Under the pieces are notes generated by a model. That model saw only the letters and a program-made list of their open reading frames with translations, was not told the origin of the DNA and did no database searches. A stretch of 64,000 bases of DNA from Mucilaginibacter conchicola (lineage in GTDB: Bacteria > Bacteroidota > Bacteroidia > Sphingobacteriales > Sphingobacteriaceae). Below, piece after piece: positions 16,366 through 25,189 of this stretch (position 1 is the stretch's first letter; each line of letters starts with the position of its first letter). The position numbers and the translations under genes are program-made. The stretch is taken from contig NZ_QWDC01000001.1 in assembly GCF_003432115.1 (NCBI RefSeq), forward strand, positions 1,736,001-1,800,000, read 5' to 3'.

Positions 16366-18801
16366 ATGCCAAAATGGTTAAAAATATCGCTTAAAGTTGT
16401 TGGGGTAGTTATACTCCTGTTTGTACTGCTTATCGTAGGTGCTACGATGTATATATCATTCAACAAAGCCAAAGTGCTTAAAATGGTGAACGAGCAGTTG
16501 GACAAGAGCGTGGACGGCACGCTGGTTATCGGCGATATGAAACCAAACTTTTTTAAGGGATTGCCGCATGTATCGTTAACCTTACAGAACGTTTTGGTAC
16601 GCGATAAACAGTTTGAGCGCCATAAACATACCCTGCTTAATGCTAAAAGCTTTAACATCTCTTTAAATACCCTTGCCCTGTTCAAAGGCACTATAGATAT
16701 TAACCACATTGCTATCAACAATGCCGATATTGACCTGTACACCGATAGTACCGGCTACAGCAATACAGCAGTTTTTAAGAAGGATAACAAGAAGGTTAAG
16801 GATAACCCCTCAGAAAGCAGTTCGCCTACGCAGCTGCAGAATTTCAGCTTTAACGATGTTACATTTACGGTTGATAACCAGAAAGATTATAAGCTTTTCA
16901 AATTCGCCATTAACGACCTGAAGGGTAACATGGTTTATCCCGATAGCGGCTGGCATGCCAATTTCCATTTAGATGTGATGGCTAAAAGCATGGCTTTTAA
17001 TACGCTTAAAGGCAGTTTTATAAAGAACAAAAGGCTTACAGGTAATTTTTCTACAGGTTATAACGAGGATAAAGGAGATATCACCGTAAAAGTTACGCCG
17101 TTAAACATCGGCGATAATCCTTTTGATATCAACGCAGCCTTCCATACCAAAACACCGAACACAGATTTCAGCATTAACCTGGTAGCCGACAAGATACTTT
17201 GGAAAAGCGCATCTAACCTGGTGGCGGCAAACATCCAGAAATCACTGAACATGTTCAGTCTGGACAAGCCTATTGACGTTACAGCAGCCATTAACGGCAG
17301 CTTTGGCGGTGGTGGCGACCCTCTGCTGTATATTACTGCAAAGGTTAAGGATAACAAACTCAGCACGCCCGGTGCAGTGATCGAGAACTGTTCATTCAAT
17401 GGGGTATTCACCAACCGGTACGCTAAAAACAAGGAACTGAGCGATGCTAACTCGGTGATCAAACTCACCAATTTTAAGGGCACATATAACCACCTTCCTT
17501 TTACCATTGATACCGGCAGCGTGGTAAATTTGGATAAGCCTATTGCTACGGGTAACTTCCGCTCCAGTTTCCCGGCGGCAGATCTGAACTGGTTTCTGGA
17601 AGATGACGTGGCTAAATTTAGTGGCGGCACCGCCGATATCAACCTGCGCTACCGCGCCGATGTGGTAGATTATGAGATCAATAAGCCATTTATAAATGGC
17701 TCTATCAACCTCAAAAATACCGACCTGTATTACCTGCCACGCGGGCTAAAACTGAAGAACACATCGTTTAGCTTAAACTTCGTGAAGGATGATCTTATAC
17801 TGAAAAACATCCGCCTGCAAAGTGGCCGCAGCGTGGTAACCATGGAAGGCCGTGTAAACAATTTCATGAATGTTTATTACGATGCGCCGGAGAAGATCTT
17901 GCTTACCTGGCAAATCCATAGTCCGGCTTTGTACCTGAACGAATTTATGGGATTCCTGGCCGAACGTAAAGGCGCGCCCGCAGCAAAAAAACGCGGTAAC
18001 AGTGGCAGCTTTGTTAACCAGTTTGGTACCGTATTAGAACGTGGCCGTGCGGAAATGCACATGCAGGTAAACAAGGTTTATTACAAAAACTTCCTGGCTA
18101 CTGATGCTCATGCCGACCTGCTGACTACCGAGAATGGTGTTATCATTCAAAATGTTGGAGTTAAACACGCCGGCGGTTCGTTAAAAATGAATGGTAAGGT
18201 AATGCAGGGCGATAAGCTTAACCGCTTTGCCCTTAATACGATAGTAAGCCACGTAAACATGCCCGAGTTTTTCCGGGCCTTTAACAACTTTGGTTTAAAG
18301 GATTTTACCGCTGAGAATCTGAAAGGTTTTCTATCAGCCAAAACCAACATTACCGGTAGCATAACTGATGCGGGTAATATGGTGCCTAACTCCATAAAAG
18401 GCAACCTCGACCTTAGTATGCGGGATGCGGCCTTGCTCAACTTCCAGCCGTTGCAGGGTGTAGGTAAGTTTGTCTTCCCCTTCCGCGATCTCAAGAATAT
18501 TCAGATACCTGTATTGGATGCCCACTTTATTGTTAACGGCGACATGATCACCATTAAACCGATGGAAATAAGCTCGAGCGTGCTGAACGTGGATGTGGAA
18601 GGCGTTTATGGCTTAAACCGCGGCACCAACATTGCACTTGACGTTCCCCTGCGCAACCCTAAAGATGATTTTAAGATCACCGACCCCGAAGAGCGCAAAA
18701 AGAAACGCTTTAAAGGTATTGTGGTACACGTACGCGCCCACGAAGAAGACGGTAAAATGAAAATAGGCTGGAATAAAAATCACAAAGACACCAGCAAATA
18801 G
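16366..18801 (+). CDS. AsmA-like inner-membrane-anchored protein
   Basis: 811 aa. One N-terminal membrane helix (residues 7-30) is followed by a long periplasmic domain rich in beta strands. Typical AsmA features are MVNEQLDKSVDGTLVIGDMKPNFFKGLPHVSLTLQNVLVRD near the N-terminus and LKGFLSAKTNITGSITDAGN...SIKGNLDLSMRDAALLNFQPLQGV in the C-terminal AsmA_2 region. Proteins of this superfamily (AsmA, TamB, YhdP) are thought to bridge the membranes and move phospholipids to the outer membrane. The gene stands alone and faces a convergent lipoprotein gene 3 bp downstream. Confidence 0.85.
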   Translation: MPKWLKISLKVVGVVILLFVLLIVGATMYISFNKAKVLKMVNEQLDKSVDGTLVIGDMKPNFFKGLPHVSLTLQNVLVRDKQFERHKHTLLNAKSFNISLNTLALFKGTIDINHIAINNADIDLYTDSTGYSNTAVFKKDNKKVKDNPSESSSPTQLQNFSFNDVTFTVDNQKDYKLFKFAINDLKGNMVYPDSGWHANFHLDVMAKSMAFNTLKGSFIKNKRLTGNFSTGYNEDKGDITVKVTPLNIGDNPFDINAAFHTKTPNTDFSINLVADKILWKSASNLVAANIQKSLNMFSLDKPIDVTAAINGSFGGGGDPLLYITAKVKDNKLSTPGAVIENCSFNGVFTNRYAKNKELSDANSVIKLTNFKGTYNHLPFTIDTGSVVNLDKPIATGNFRSSFPAADLNWFLEDDVAKFSGGTADINLRYRADVVDYEINKPFINGSINLKNTDLYYLPRGLKLKNTSFSLNFVKDDLILKNIRLQSGRSVVTMEGRVNNFMNVYYDAPEKILLTWQIHSPALYLNEFMGFLAERKGAPAAKKRGNSGSFVNQFGTVLERGRAEMHMQVNKVYYKNFLATDAHADLLTTENGVIIQNVGVKHAGGSLKMNGKVMQGDKLNRFALNTIVSHVNMPEFFRAFNNFGLKDFTAENLKGFLSAKTNITGSITDAGNMVPNSIKGNLDLSMRDAALLNFQPLQGVGKFVFPFRDLKNIQIPVLDAHFIVNGDMITIKPMEISSSVLNVDVEGVYGLNRGTNIALDVPLRNPKDDFKITDPEERKKKRFKGIVVHVRAHEEDGKMKIGWNKNHKDTSK

Positions 18802-18804
18802 AAC

Positions 18805-19263
18805 TTACAATATCTTTTTGCAGATAGCTACCAGCGTTTCGCCATCATAAATAAGCAGGTTACCTGTTTTGTCTACTTTGTAGATCTCGGTTGGCGAATT
18901 TACACCTACATATTTATCACCATCCTTGCGTATCTCTGATGCCGATGCGGTGATGGGTGGCGCATCATTAAGGGTGAGTTCTTTACCTGTGAAAGTGATG
19001 GCCTGTATGTATACCTTATGGCCTTTGCTTACAACCTCGTAAGCTATATCCTTGCCATCGTCAGATTTAATGGCTTCATCGTGCCAGGCACCTACCAGGT
19101 GGCCGGTATCAGCTTCCATTTCAGCAGGGGCTGTAGCCGGAACGGTATTTGAGTTAGCCATGGCTACGCTATCTGCAGCGGGCTTTTTCTTTTCCTCGCT
19201 ACTGCATGCAATTGCCAGGGTTATTACTGAAACGGCTAAAACGGACTTGAAGATTTTTTGCAT
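18805..19263 (-). CDS. Lipocalin-like lipoprotein
   Basis: 152 aa when started at the ATG at 19263, which begins the lipoprotein signal (MQKIFKSVLAVSVITLAIAC; lipobox LAIAC, C20). A further upstream ATG would add six residues with no gain. After a Ser/Thr/Ala-rich linker, the domain LVGAWHDEAI...SDDGKDIAYEVVSKGHKVYIQAITFTGKELTL resembles small lipocalin-like beta barrels of Bacteroidota. Likely a periplasmic or outer-membrane lipoprotein of unknown ligand. Confidence 0.72.
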   Translation of the reverse strand: MQKIFKSVLAVSVITLAIACSSEEKKKPAADSVAMANSNTVPATAPAEMEADTGHLVGAWHDEAIKSDDGKDIAYEVVSKGHKVYIQAITFTGKELTLNDAPPITASASEIRKDGDKYVGVNSPTEIYKVDKTGNLLIYDGETLVAICKKIL

Positions 19264-19348
19264 AGGTATCATTACCGCCAAAGATATAAATTACACTTCG
19301 GTTTGATAGCGGCTGCAAATACACATTACGTTTTATTACATTAGTACC

Positions 19349-20335
19349 ATGAAAAGTACCCTAAACCTGTTTAAGCTATTAAGCCTTATTGCCCTGTTTA
19401 TATTTCAAAGTTGCAGCCCCGAAATAGGTATCTGGAAAAACGAGAAGATAGAGGCCGGCCACCGCAGCGAAATGGGCCAGCTTAACAAAGCAGTTTTTGA
19501 AGCCATTAACGCAAACGATGATAAATCTTTCAGTAACTATCTAAGCAGCGAAATGCTGGAAGGCAATTTAGGCAACAAGTTATTCTCAACCCTTTATGTT
19601 GCCGCGCGTAAAGACAATTTTGTACTGGCAGATGAGTTTTATGCCATGAACAAAGAAGCCCTTCATGACACCATACCTGTTGCCGATGGAAAAAACTCAT
19701 ACAAGATCATCTACGGGGGCGAGCCACAGGAAGTATATATAGCCACGTTTCTGCCTAAAGTAAAGAAAGCCAATCAATACATGATAACCCTTTTTTACGG
19801 CCATTATAACTACGGCTGGAAAATAAAAGACATAGACGTTGCTCTTTACAAAGTAAATGGTAAAACCTCGCCCGAGCTTTTTGAAACCGCAAAATCAGCG
19901 TATGCCGCGCACAACGTGTTTGCTGCCGCCAATAATCTGCAGCTTGCACAAACCTGCGCAAGCCCTAATAAGTGGTGGAAATACAATACCGAAACCGACC
20001 TTTATGCAACTTATACACAGGTCATCAGTGAAGTTAATAAAGCTTACCGTTTCCCGATAACGCTAAATGATGTTAGCAGCAAGCCCGAAATTGTAAGAGT
20101 ATACAACACCTCTTTTGATGGCGGCACATTCCCCAATATATGCTACGTTACCAGAATAAAATTGAGCGACGTGGCCGCGCTGGAACGCGAGAATGCCGAA
20201 ATACGAAAAAGCATAAACAAAGTATTGCCCGGGGTTGAAAAACACGTTGATCAGGTTGTTTATTCGGCCTATAATGATTTCCCCGATCAAAACGTAGCAC
20301 TTAAGCACTACGACATGAAAGTAAAGGGGCTTTAA
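19349..20335 (+). CDS. Hypothetical lipoprotein
   Basis: 328 aa, lipoprotein signal with lipobox FQSC (C22). The mature protein is mixed alpha/beta with no cysteines that suggest redox chemistry; the stretches LNKAVFEAINANDDKSFSNYLSSEML and YGHYNYGWKIKDIDV suggest an NTF2/SnoaL- or DUF4878-like fold, but this is weak. A TACATTAG box (one mismatch to TAnnTTTG) lies only 4 bp upstream of the ATG, which would give a leaderless or near-leaderless mRNA. Its stop codon abuts the stop codon of the convergent DUF4287 gene with no gap. Confidence 0.72.
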   Translation: MKSTLNLFKLLSLIALFIFQSCSPEIGIWKNEKIEAGHRSEMGQLNKAVFEAINANDDKSFSNYLSSEMLEGNLGNKLFSTLYVAARKDNFVLADEFYAMNKEALHDTIPVADGKNSYKIIYGGEPQEVYIATFLPKVKKANQYMITLFYGHYNYGWKIKDIDVALYKVNGKTSPELFETAKSAYAAHNVFAAANNLQLAQTCASPNKWWKYNTETDLYATYTQVISEVNKAYRFPITLNDVSSKPEIVRVYNTSFDGGTFPNICYVTRIKLSDVAALERENAEIRKSINKVLPGVEKHVDQVVYSAYNDFPDQNVALKHYDMKVKGL

Positions 20336-20560
20336 TTATTCGCTATCCTCATTCTTAATACCTTTAAGCAAGGCATAAATAGCCATGGCATGGCCGTGTC
20401 CTAACCCAAAGTCGGCTTTAAGCCAATTGGTAACATCGCCGGCTTTCACAACCAGTTCACCGTTTTTAGTGAAGCCTTTGTCTTCGGCCATCGTCCTGAA
20501 ATCGGCAGGGCCTTTTCCTGTTTTTTGTTTGATGGTGTTTAAATACGCTTGGTATGACAT
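20336..20560 (-). CDS. DUF4287 domain protein
   Basis: 74 aa. MSYQAYLNTIKQKTGKGPADF with a later KAGDVTNWLKADFGLGHGHAMAIYALLKG matches DUF4287, a small helical domain with a conserved GHGHAMA motif. Function unknown; in other genomes it is fused to DUF5655 or stands alone. It lies 11 bp after the helix-hairpin-helix gene, so the two likely form an operon. Confidence 0.85.
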   Translation of the reverse strand: MSYQAYLNTIKQKTGKGPADFRTMAEDKGFTKNGELVVKAGDVTNWLKADFGLGHGHAMAIYALLKGIKNEDSE

Positions 20561-20571
20561 GATGGTATATG

Positions 20572-20784
20572 TTATTGGTTTGATGAATCTTTAAATTGCA
20601 GCCCGGCCAAATCCATTGCCTCTTTAACAATGCGCAGGCCATGTTTGCCCATGCCGTGCAGCTGCATAAACTGTTTCTGCGTGAGGCCTGCAATATCATT
20701 AAGTGTATGCAAACCCGCAGCTACCAAAGCCCGGCTTGCAGGTGCCGATATTTTTGGGATGGGATAAATTTCCTTACTGCTCAT
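20572..20784 (-). CDS. Helix-hairpin-helix protein resembling the RNA polymerase alpha C-terminal domain
   Basis: 70 aa, one compact helical domain: PKISAPASRALVAAGLHTLNDI (helix and hairpin) followed by LTQKQFMQLHGMGKHGLRIVKEAMDLAG. The pattern 'A..AL..AG..tl.dia.lt...l..lhGmG...l..i...' matches alpha-CTD and HhH DNA-binding domains. It likely binds nucleic acid. It is the upstream gene of a pair with DUF4287. Confidence 0.72.
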   Translation of the reverse strand: MSSKEIYPIPKISAPASRALVAAGLHTLNDIAGLTQKQFMQLHGMGKHGLRIVKEAMDLAGLQFKDSSNQ

Positions 20785-20905
20785 TTTTTATTTCGTTTAA
20801 CATAACAAAGATACATCACCATTAAAAACCTTTTAGGGTGTGAAAGCGACCAACCATATCATCATTCGCGACCTGTTTTGTATCTTTCAGCATAAAACAA
20901 CAACA

Positions 20906-21976
20906 ATGTATAAAAAAGCAGGGCTTTTATTAGCGATGGTATTAATGGCGGGCAAGCTGTTTGCTCAAAATAATTTCAGTAAGGTTGATGAATGGTTAAA
21001 AACTAACACCCCACAGATGGGCGGGCGTGCCGTACTGGTGGTATACAGCAAGGGCAAAGTGGTATACACGGGTGCAGAGAATGACATGTCGCGCAGGCAA
21101 AAAATGGTGAACCGCTTTGTGGCCCGCCGCACCGGCAAAGAAGCAGACAATGCAGACCTGGATGCCGATAGCCGCCAACCCATAGCCAGTTGCAGCAAGT
21201 GGCTGAGCGCCGCCCTGGTAATGACCTTTGTTGATGAAGGCAAACTGAAACTAACCGATACCGTTGGCAAATTCCTGCCGGCCCTTAGCAAAGCCGGAAA
21301 GGGAAATATTACGCTGGCCCAATGCCTGTCGCACACCACAGCGATAAAAGCGCCGCCACTTAAAGAGAGCCTCGCCGATGTAAAAGACAACAACACTATG
21401 GATGATGCCATTACCGATATAGCTGCCCTGCCAATGGAAGGTACGCCCGGCAAAGTTTTCCATTACAGCAATGTGGGTTTGCAAATAGCAGGCGCCATCC
21501 TCGAAAAAATAAGTGGTAAAAGCTTTGAAGAGCTTTTTGCGGAGCGCATAGCCCAACCGCTAAATATGAGCAGCACCGATTTTGGACACAAAAAAGTTGC
21601 CTTGCCGGCGGGCGGAGCGTTAAGTACCGCCAATGATTATTTGAAATTTATGGTGATGATACTGAACAAAGGTGTAACACCCAACGGCAAACGCATCCTT
21701 AGCGAAGAAAGCATTAAACAGATGCACATAAACCGCTTAACGCCCGATGTTAAAATTACTTACACACCCAAAGAGGCCGGTGGCATAGGCTATGGCTTTG
21801 GCGAATGGGTGATGGATGGCGGCAATATCAGCAGCCCGGGCCTGTTTGGCAGTTACCCGGTTATCAATAATGATAAACAATATGCCGCAGTGTTGATAGC
21901 CTACTATTTTAAAAGCGATGGCCGCGGCGAGCGCTATAAAGAGTTGAACACCTTGCTGGCCGATGCTTTAAAATAA
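20906..21976 (+). CDS. Serine hydrolase, class C beta-lactamase-related
   Basis: 356 aa from the ATG at 20906, chosen because it opens a signal peptide (MYKKAGLLLAMVLMAGKLFA); an upstream in-frame GTG would add 22 polar residues. SxxK motif S95-C-S-K98, YxN motif Y187-S-N189. The third triad is not the KTG form, so an esterase or peptidase function is likelier than beta-lactam hydrolysis. Periplasmic. Monocistronic; a TATCTTTC box at 20881-20888 may serve as its -7 element. Confidence 0.85.
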   Translation: MYKKAGLLLAMVLMAGKLFAQNNFSKVDEWLKTNTPQMGGRAVLVVYSKGKVVYTGAENDMSRRQKMVNRFVARRTGKEADNADLDADSRQPIASCSKWLSAALVMTFVDEGKLKLTDTVGKFLPALSKAGKGNITLAQCLSHTTAIKAPPLKESLADVKDNNTMDDAITDIAALPMEGTPGKVFHYSNVGLQIAGAILEKISGKSFEELFAERIAQPLNMSSTDFGHKKVALPAGGALSTANDYLKFMVMILNKGVTPNGKRILSEESIKQMHINRLTPDVKITYTPKEAGGIGYGFGEWVMDGGNISSPGLFGSYPVINNDKQYAAVLIAYYFKSDGRGERYKELNTLLADALK

Positions 21977-21980
21977 AAAA

Positions 21981-22009
21981 GGGCAGGTAGCCAAGCGCTA
22001 CCTACCCCC
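21981..22009 (-). terminator. Terminator downstream of the Spy-like gene
   Basis: Stem AGGTAGC / GCTACCT extended by flanking G/C pairs, followed on the minus strand by a T-run (six A on the plus strand at 21975-21980). It lies between convergent genes. Confidence 0.65.
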
Positions 22010-22032
22010 TCACTTATTCATCAATCAAAATT

Positions 22033-22719
22033 TTAGCCTGCATTTGGAGTGGCTTGTTTTGCACCTCTCTTGGCTTTCATCTTTTCTATCATTTTTGCTT
22101 TCAGGTCGGCATAAGTTTTTTGCTGATCTGCTGTAAATACTGCTTTAAGCTGTGTATCTGCATTGGCCAAAATAGCCTTGCGCGATTCTTTTTTAGCAGC
22201 ACGGTCAGCCGGGTTGTTTGCTTTAAGGCTATCCATTTGAGTAGCGCTTTGCAATAAAATAGCATTCACTTTGGCAGACTGATCTGCATTTAACGATAAC
22301 TTTTTAGTTAATACGCCGGTTAAGCGCTGTGCTTTCTGATCCGGAGTTTTGTTACCATGATGACGGCCATGGCCTTTACCTTTCATTTCGGTTTTAAGGT
22401 TGGCATAAGCCGTTTGTTGATCTGGTTTTAACACCGCTTTTATCTGTGCATCAGTATTTGCAAAAACAGCTTTATGCGCCTCGAAATTTGCTTTACGATC
22501 TGCCGGTTTATTTGCTTTCAGGCTGTCCATTTGCGAAGCTTGTTTCAACAGGATAGCATTCACCTTGGCAGACTGGTCGGCACTAAGGTTAAGCTTTTTA
22601 GTTAAAGCGGCGGTTCTGTGTTGTGCACGCTGATCAGGGGATTTGGGAGCTTTGGTTTGAGCGTTGGCCACAACTGCTGTTCCGGCAACAAACGCTAACA
22701 TTAAAAATATCTTTTTCAT
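22033..22719 (-). CDS. Exported Spy/CpxP-like protein with internal duplication
   Basis: 228 aa, signal peptide 1-20 (ending ANA). Two tandem copies of a ~95-residue helical unit (about residues 27-115 and 125-215), each with 'LTKKL.L.ADQSAKVNAILL...QMDSLKAN.PADR' and 'DQQ..YA.LK..M'. This LTxxQ-like pattern recalls periplasmic Spy/CpxP chaperones and Bacteroidota DUF4890 proteins. A His/Gly-rich linker (KGKGHGRHHGNK) joins the units and could bind metal. Very basic and Lys/Ala-rich. Likely a periplasmic stress or chaperone protein; this is inference. Confidence 0.72.
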   Translation of the reverse strand: MKKIFLMLAFVAGTAVVANAQTKAPKSPDQRAQHRTAALTKKLNLSADQSAKVNAILLKQASQMDSLKANKPADRKANFEAHKAVFANTDAQIKAVLKPDQQTAYANLKTEMKGKGHGRHHGNKTPDQKAQRLTGVLTKKLSLNADQSAKVNAILLQSATQMDSLKANNPADRAAKKESRKAILANADTQLKAVFTADQQKTYADLKAKMIEKMKAKRGAKQATPNAG

Positions 22720-22810
22720 CTGTTTTTCTATTTTTTTGTTGGTATGACGGGGTGAGCGGCCAGATGGTTTAAATTGGACATTGTAACAAATGATGTTACG
22801 TAGATACTCT

Positions 22811-22911
22811 TGTCATTTCGAACGACAGAGAGAAATCCTGTTATTTATGCAAGGCTCGTAAATTTACAGAGTAACAAGATTTCTCCTCGCTCCCGCTCGT
22901 TCGAAATGACA
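22811..22911. repeat. REP-like inverted repeat element, copy 1
   Basis: 101-bp element bounded by perfect 15-bp inverted repeats TGTCATTTCGAACGA (22811-22825) and its complement (22897-22911), with an inner AGAAATC/GATTTCT pair. A second copy, in inverted orientation, is at 29441-29527. Confidence 0.75.
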
Positions 22912-22918
22912 TGGTGAA

Positions 22919-23683
22919 TTATAGGCCCGCTTCCCTCACCATCCCGTTCAACGTTATCAGATTATGCACAGCATCGCCTGCGGTGTTATTAAAGTAGGCG
23001 TAAACCCGTTTACCATCGCCAAGCCACTCAATGATCATTTGCGCATATTCTTGCAGAACGGCACCTGAATAACTACCACGATAACCACCATTCGGCCCGT
23101 GGAAACGCAGGTAAACAAAATCCGTAGGGAAATCTATCATCGGGGTGATGGCTTTGGGCATGTCCTGTATCACCATGGCGGCATTGTGCTCATCCAGCAG
23201 GCGATAAACATCCTCGTGGTACCAATTCTTATTCCTAAACTCAACGGCAACATCCCATCCGGTATTGCCGATGTTTACCAGCAGCTTTTCTAATTGTTTA
23301 ATTGTGCTGATGCCCGTACTCCCCGGGAATTGGATCAGCAAACAACCCTTCTTATTGCCTGTGGCGTCTACTAACTGTATAAAGCGATCAATATCCTCAG
23401 GGTTAAAAAGCATCTCTTTATTATGAGTGATATCGCGCAGCAACTTATAAGTGAACTTGAAATCATCGGGCACCTCATTAGCCCATTTCTTTACGGTTGA
23501 TAACATGGGCAGCTTATAGAATGAGCTATTGATCTCGAGACTGTTGAACAGCGAACCATAATAAGTTAACCGCGACGTATTCTGATACTGCGGCGGATAA
23601 GCCTGTTTGTTGGGCACTGGCAGCACCAGTCCGCTGGTGCCAGAGTAAAAGTTTGACGGTAATTGACGGGAATCATCTTGCAT
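22919..23683 (-). CDS. DUF72 (YecE-like) family protein
   Basis: 254 aa from the ATG at 23683 (an ATG five codons upstream at 23698 is also possible). DUF72 signatures are FYSGTSGLV, YGSLFNSLEINSSFYKLP, FKFTYKLLRDITHNKEM and the C-terminal VYLRFHGPNGGYRGSYS and VYAYFNNTAGDAVHNLI. The fold is a TIM barrel; the function remains unknown, though family members are suspected hydrolases or Fe-S-related proteins. It appears monocistronic; its stop lies 8 bp past the REP-like element. Confidence 0.88.
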   Translation of the reverse strand: MQDDSRQLPSNFYSGTSGLVLPVPNKQAYPPQYQNTSRLTYYGSLFNSLEINSSFYKLPMLSTVKKWANEVPDDFKFTYKLLRDITHNKEMLFNPEDIDRFIQLVDATGNKKGCLLIQFPGSTGISTIKQLEKLLVNIGNTGWDVAVEFRNKNWYHEDVYRLLDEHNAAMVIQDMPKAITPMIDFPTDFVYLRFHGPNGGYRGSYSGAVLQEYAQMIIEWLGDGKRVYAYFNNTAGDAVHNLITLNGMVREAGL

Positions 23684-23757
23684 ACAACAGCTTAACATTC
23701 TTGCATTTGCTATTGTTGCACTTATATTAGCAGTTAAATCAACAAAACCTCAATCTC

Positions 23758-24228
23758 ATGAAAGTAAAGCACTTACTGCCGCTTGCGGCCATTGCACTGG
23801 CATCGTGTACACAAAAGCCGGCAACTACCTCTGCTGTTGAAGAAAAACCTGTTTCGCCGATGGTGGGCACCTGGAAACTGGTATCGGCCATTACCGTTAC
23901 CAAAGGCGATACTGTTAAAGATTACCCTGTACCTAACCAGGAAATGCTGAAGGTATTGAACGATACTCACTTCGCGTTTATGCGCCACGACCTGAGCCAT
24001 GGCAAAGGCAAAGATGCTACCTACACAGCAGGCGGTGGTACTTATGATTATAAAGACGGTAAATACACTGAGCACCTGGCTTACCTCAACGCCCGCGAGT
24101 GGGAAGGGAAAGATTTTGATTTCACCGTACAATTTAAAGGCGATACGCTGATACAAAAAGGCATTGAGAAGATAGATAGCCTTAACATCAATCACGAGAT
24201 AACAGAAACCTACGTTAAGCAAAAATAA
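23758..24228 (+). CDS. Lipocalin-like lipoprotein
   Basis: 156 aa, lipoprotein signal MKVKHLLPLAAIALASC (C17). The mature domain opens MVGTWKLVSAITVTKGDTVKDYP and contains TYTAGGGTYDYKDGKYTEHLAY, the usual form of Bacteroidota lipocalin-like/DUF4488 proteins. Probable periplasmic small-molecule binder of unknown ligand. A TTG (23701-23703) and TATATTAG (23723-23730) pair may be its promoter. Confidence 0.75.
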   Translation: MKVKHLLPLAAIALASCTQKPATTSAVEEKPVSPMVGTWKLVSAITVTKGDTVKDYPVPNQEMLKVLNDTHFAFMRHDLSHGKGKDATYTAGGGTYDYKDGKYTEHLAYLNAREWEGKDFDFTVQFKGDTLIQKGIEKIDSLNINHEITETYVKQK

Positions 24229-24236
24229 ACTGCTTA

Positions 24237-24375
24237 CTCACCCCGACATCTCCGCCGCGGCGGATCGTCACCCCCTCTTTACGCAAGCGTAAAGAGGGGA
24301 TAAAGAACTTTTCTTCCTTACCCTCTTTTCGCGCAGCGAAGAGAGGGTGATCGAGCGTAGCGTAGATCGGGTGAG
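24237..24375. repeat. Nested hairpin intergenic element
   Basis: 139-bp element: outer arms CTCACCC (24237-24243) and GGGTGAG (24369-24375) enclose two strong hairpins. The first has perfect 13-bp arms (24272-24284/24287-24299, CCCCTCTTTACGC). The second has 12-bp arms (24321-24332/24336-24347) with one G-T pair. It lies between convergent genes and likely ends both transcripts. Confidence 0.75.
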
Positions 24376-24396
24376 TCAGCTATAACACTGATAACA

Positions 24397-25113
24397 TTAA
24401 GACCAAAAGCCCTGCACTTTAATTTGTGACGATGGATAGCCCTGTTGCTTAAGCAATTTACGCAGCTGTCCTACCATTGTGTTGTTTCCTGTTAGATAGA
24501 ATATCGTATTCTCCAGGCTGTAGCTTTGTTTAAGCACCCACTCCATCAGGCTGTGGTGCCCGTAAATATCGCGGCGTTCAACAGGTTCAATGGGAGTCCA
24601 GAAAAACTCGTTGAACTGCTTGCGGTGCTCATCGTTACCTATCACAATACCGCCCGAGAAACGAGTATGCGGCAATACCATTTTTTGCAGGGCTAATAAG
24701 TGGCCCACGCTGCTTTCATCGCCCAGGGCAATTACTGCTGATGTTTGATCGGGCTGGTGCTGGGTAAAACCTATCTTTTTAAAATAACCTACGGTATCAC
24801 CGGCTTTTAAACCACGTGCCCATTTAGCGCCCGGGCCGTTGTGCAAAGCATCAACAAAAATGGTACAGGTACGGGTTTCGGCATCCCAGCCGGATGGGGT
24901 ATAGTCGCGGTAGGTAAGCGGGTCTACTTTGAATTTTATATAGGGTACCTGCTCCCAGTGTTCCATATCCGTAAGGGGTAAATGCAGGTCAATTTCTATT
25001 AAAGTTGATGGTGTCCACGGGCGCACTTCCAGTACTTTGCCGGTTTGCAGCAACCGTGGCTCGAGCAGGTTTCCTGCTTTTTGCTTGAATTTGAAAAAAG
25101 TTGATGTCTCCAT
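24397..25113 (-). CDS. Siderophore-interacting protein (FAD-linked ferric-siderophore reductase family)
   Basis: 238 aa from the ATG at 25113 (METSTFFKF). The frame extends 54 codons further upstream, but that extension overlaps the AraC gene and is unlike the family. FAD-binding domain with RDYTPSGWD (the R-x-Y-T-P isoalloxazine motif), then DALHNGPGAKWARGLKAGDTV, and an NAD-binding half (VIALGDESSVGHLLAL, YLTGNNTMVGQLRKLLKQQG). These enzymes reduce Fe(III)-siderophores in the cytoplasm. It follows an AraC regulator by 76 bp and is probably controlled by it. Confidence 0.85.
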   Translation of the reverse strand: METSTFFKFKQKAGNLLEPRLLQTGKVLEVRPWTPSTLIEIDLHLPLTDMEHWEQVPYIKFKVDPLTYRDYTPSGWDAETRTCTIFVDALHNGPGAKWARGLKAGDTVGYFKKIGFTQHQPDQTSAVIALGDESSVGHLLALQKMVLPHTRFSGGIVIGNDEHRKQFNEFFWTPIEPVERRDIYGHHSLMEWVLKQSYSLENTIFYLTGNNTMVGQLRKLLKQQGYPSSQIKVQGFWS

Positions 25114-25189
25114 GTGGGGTATGTTTAGTGACACAAAGAAACACGCAAAACTTACCCTCATCAAGGGCAAACCCACGGTAATGATTGGA

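Noticed and set aside
17058..17642. Long minus-strand open frame (194 codons).
   Set aside because: Antisense to the AsmA-like gene; Leu/Ser-rich composition typical of a shadow frame.
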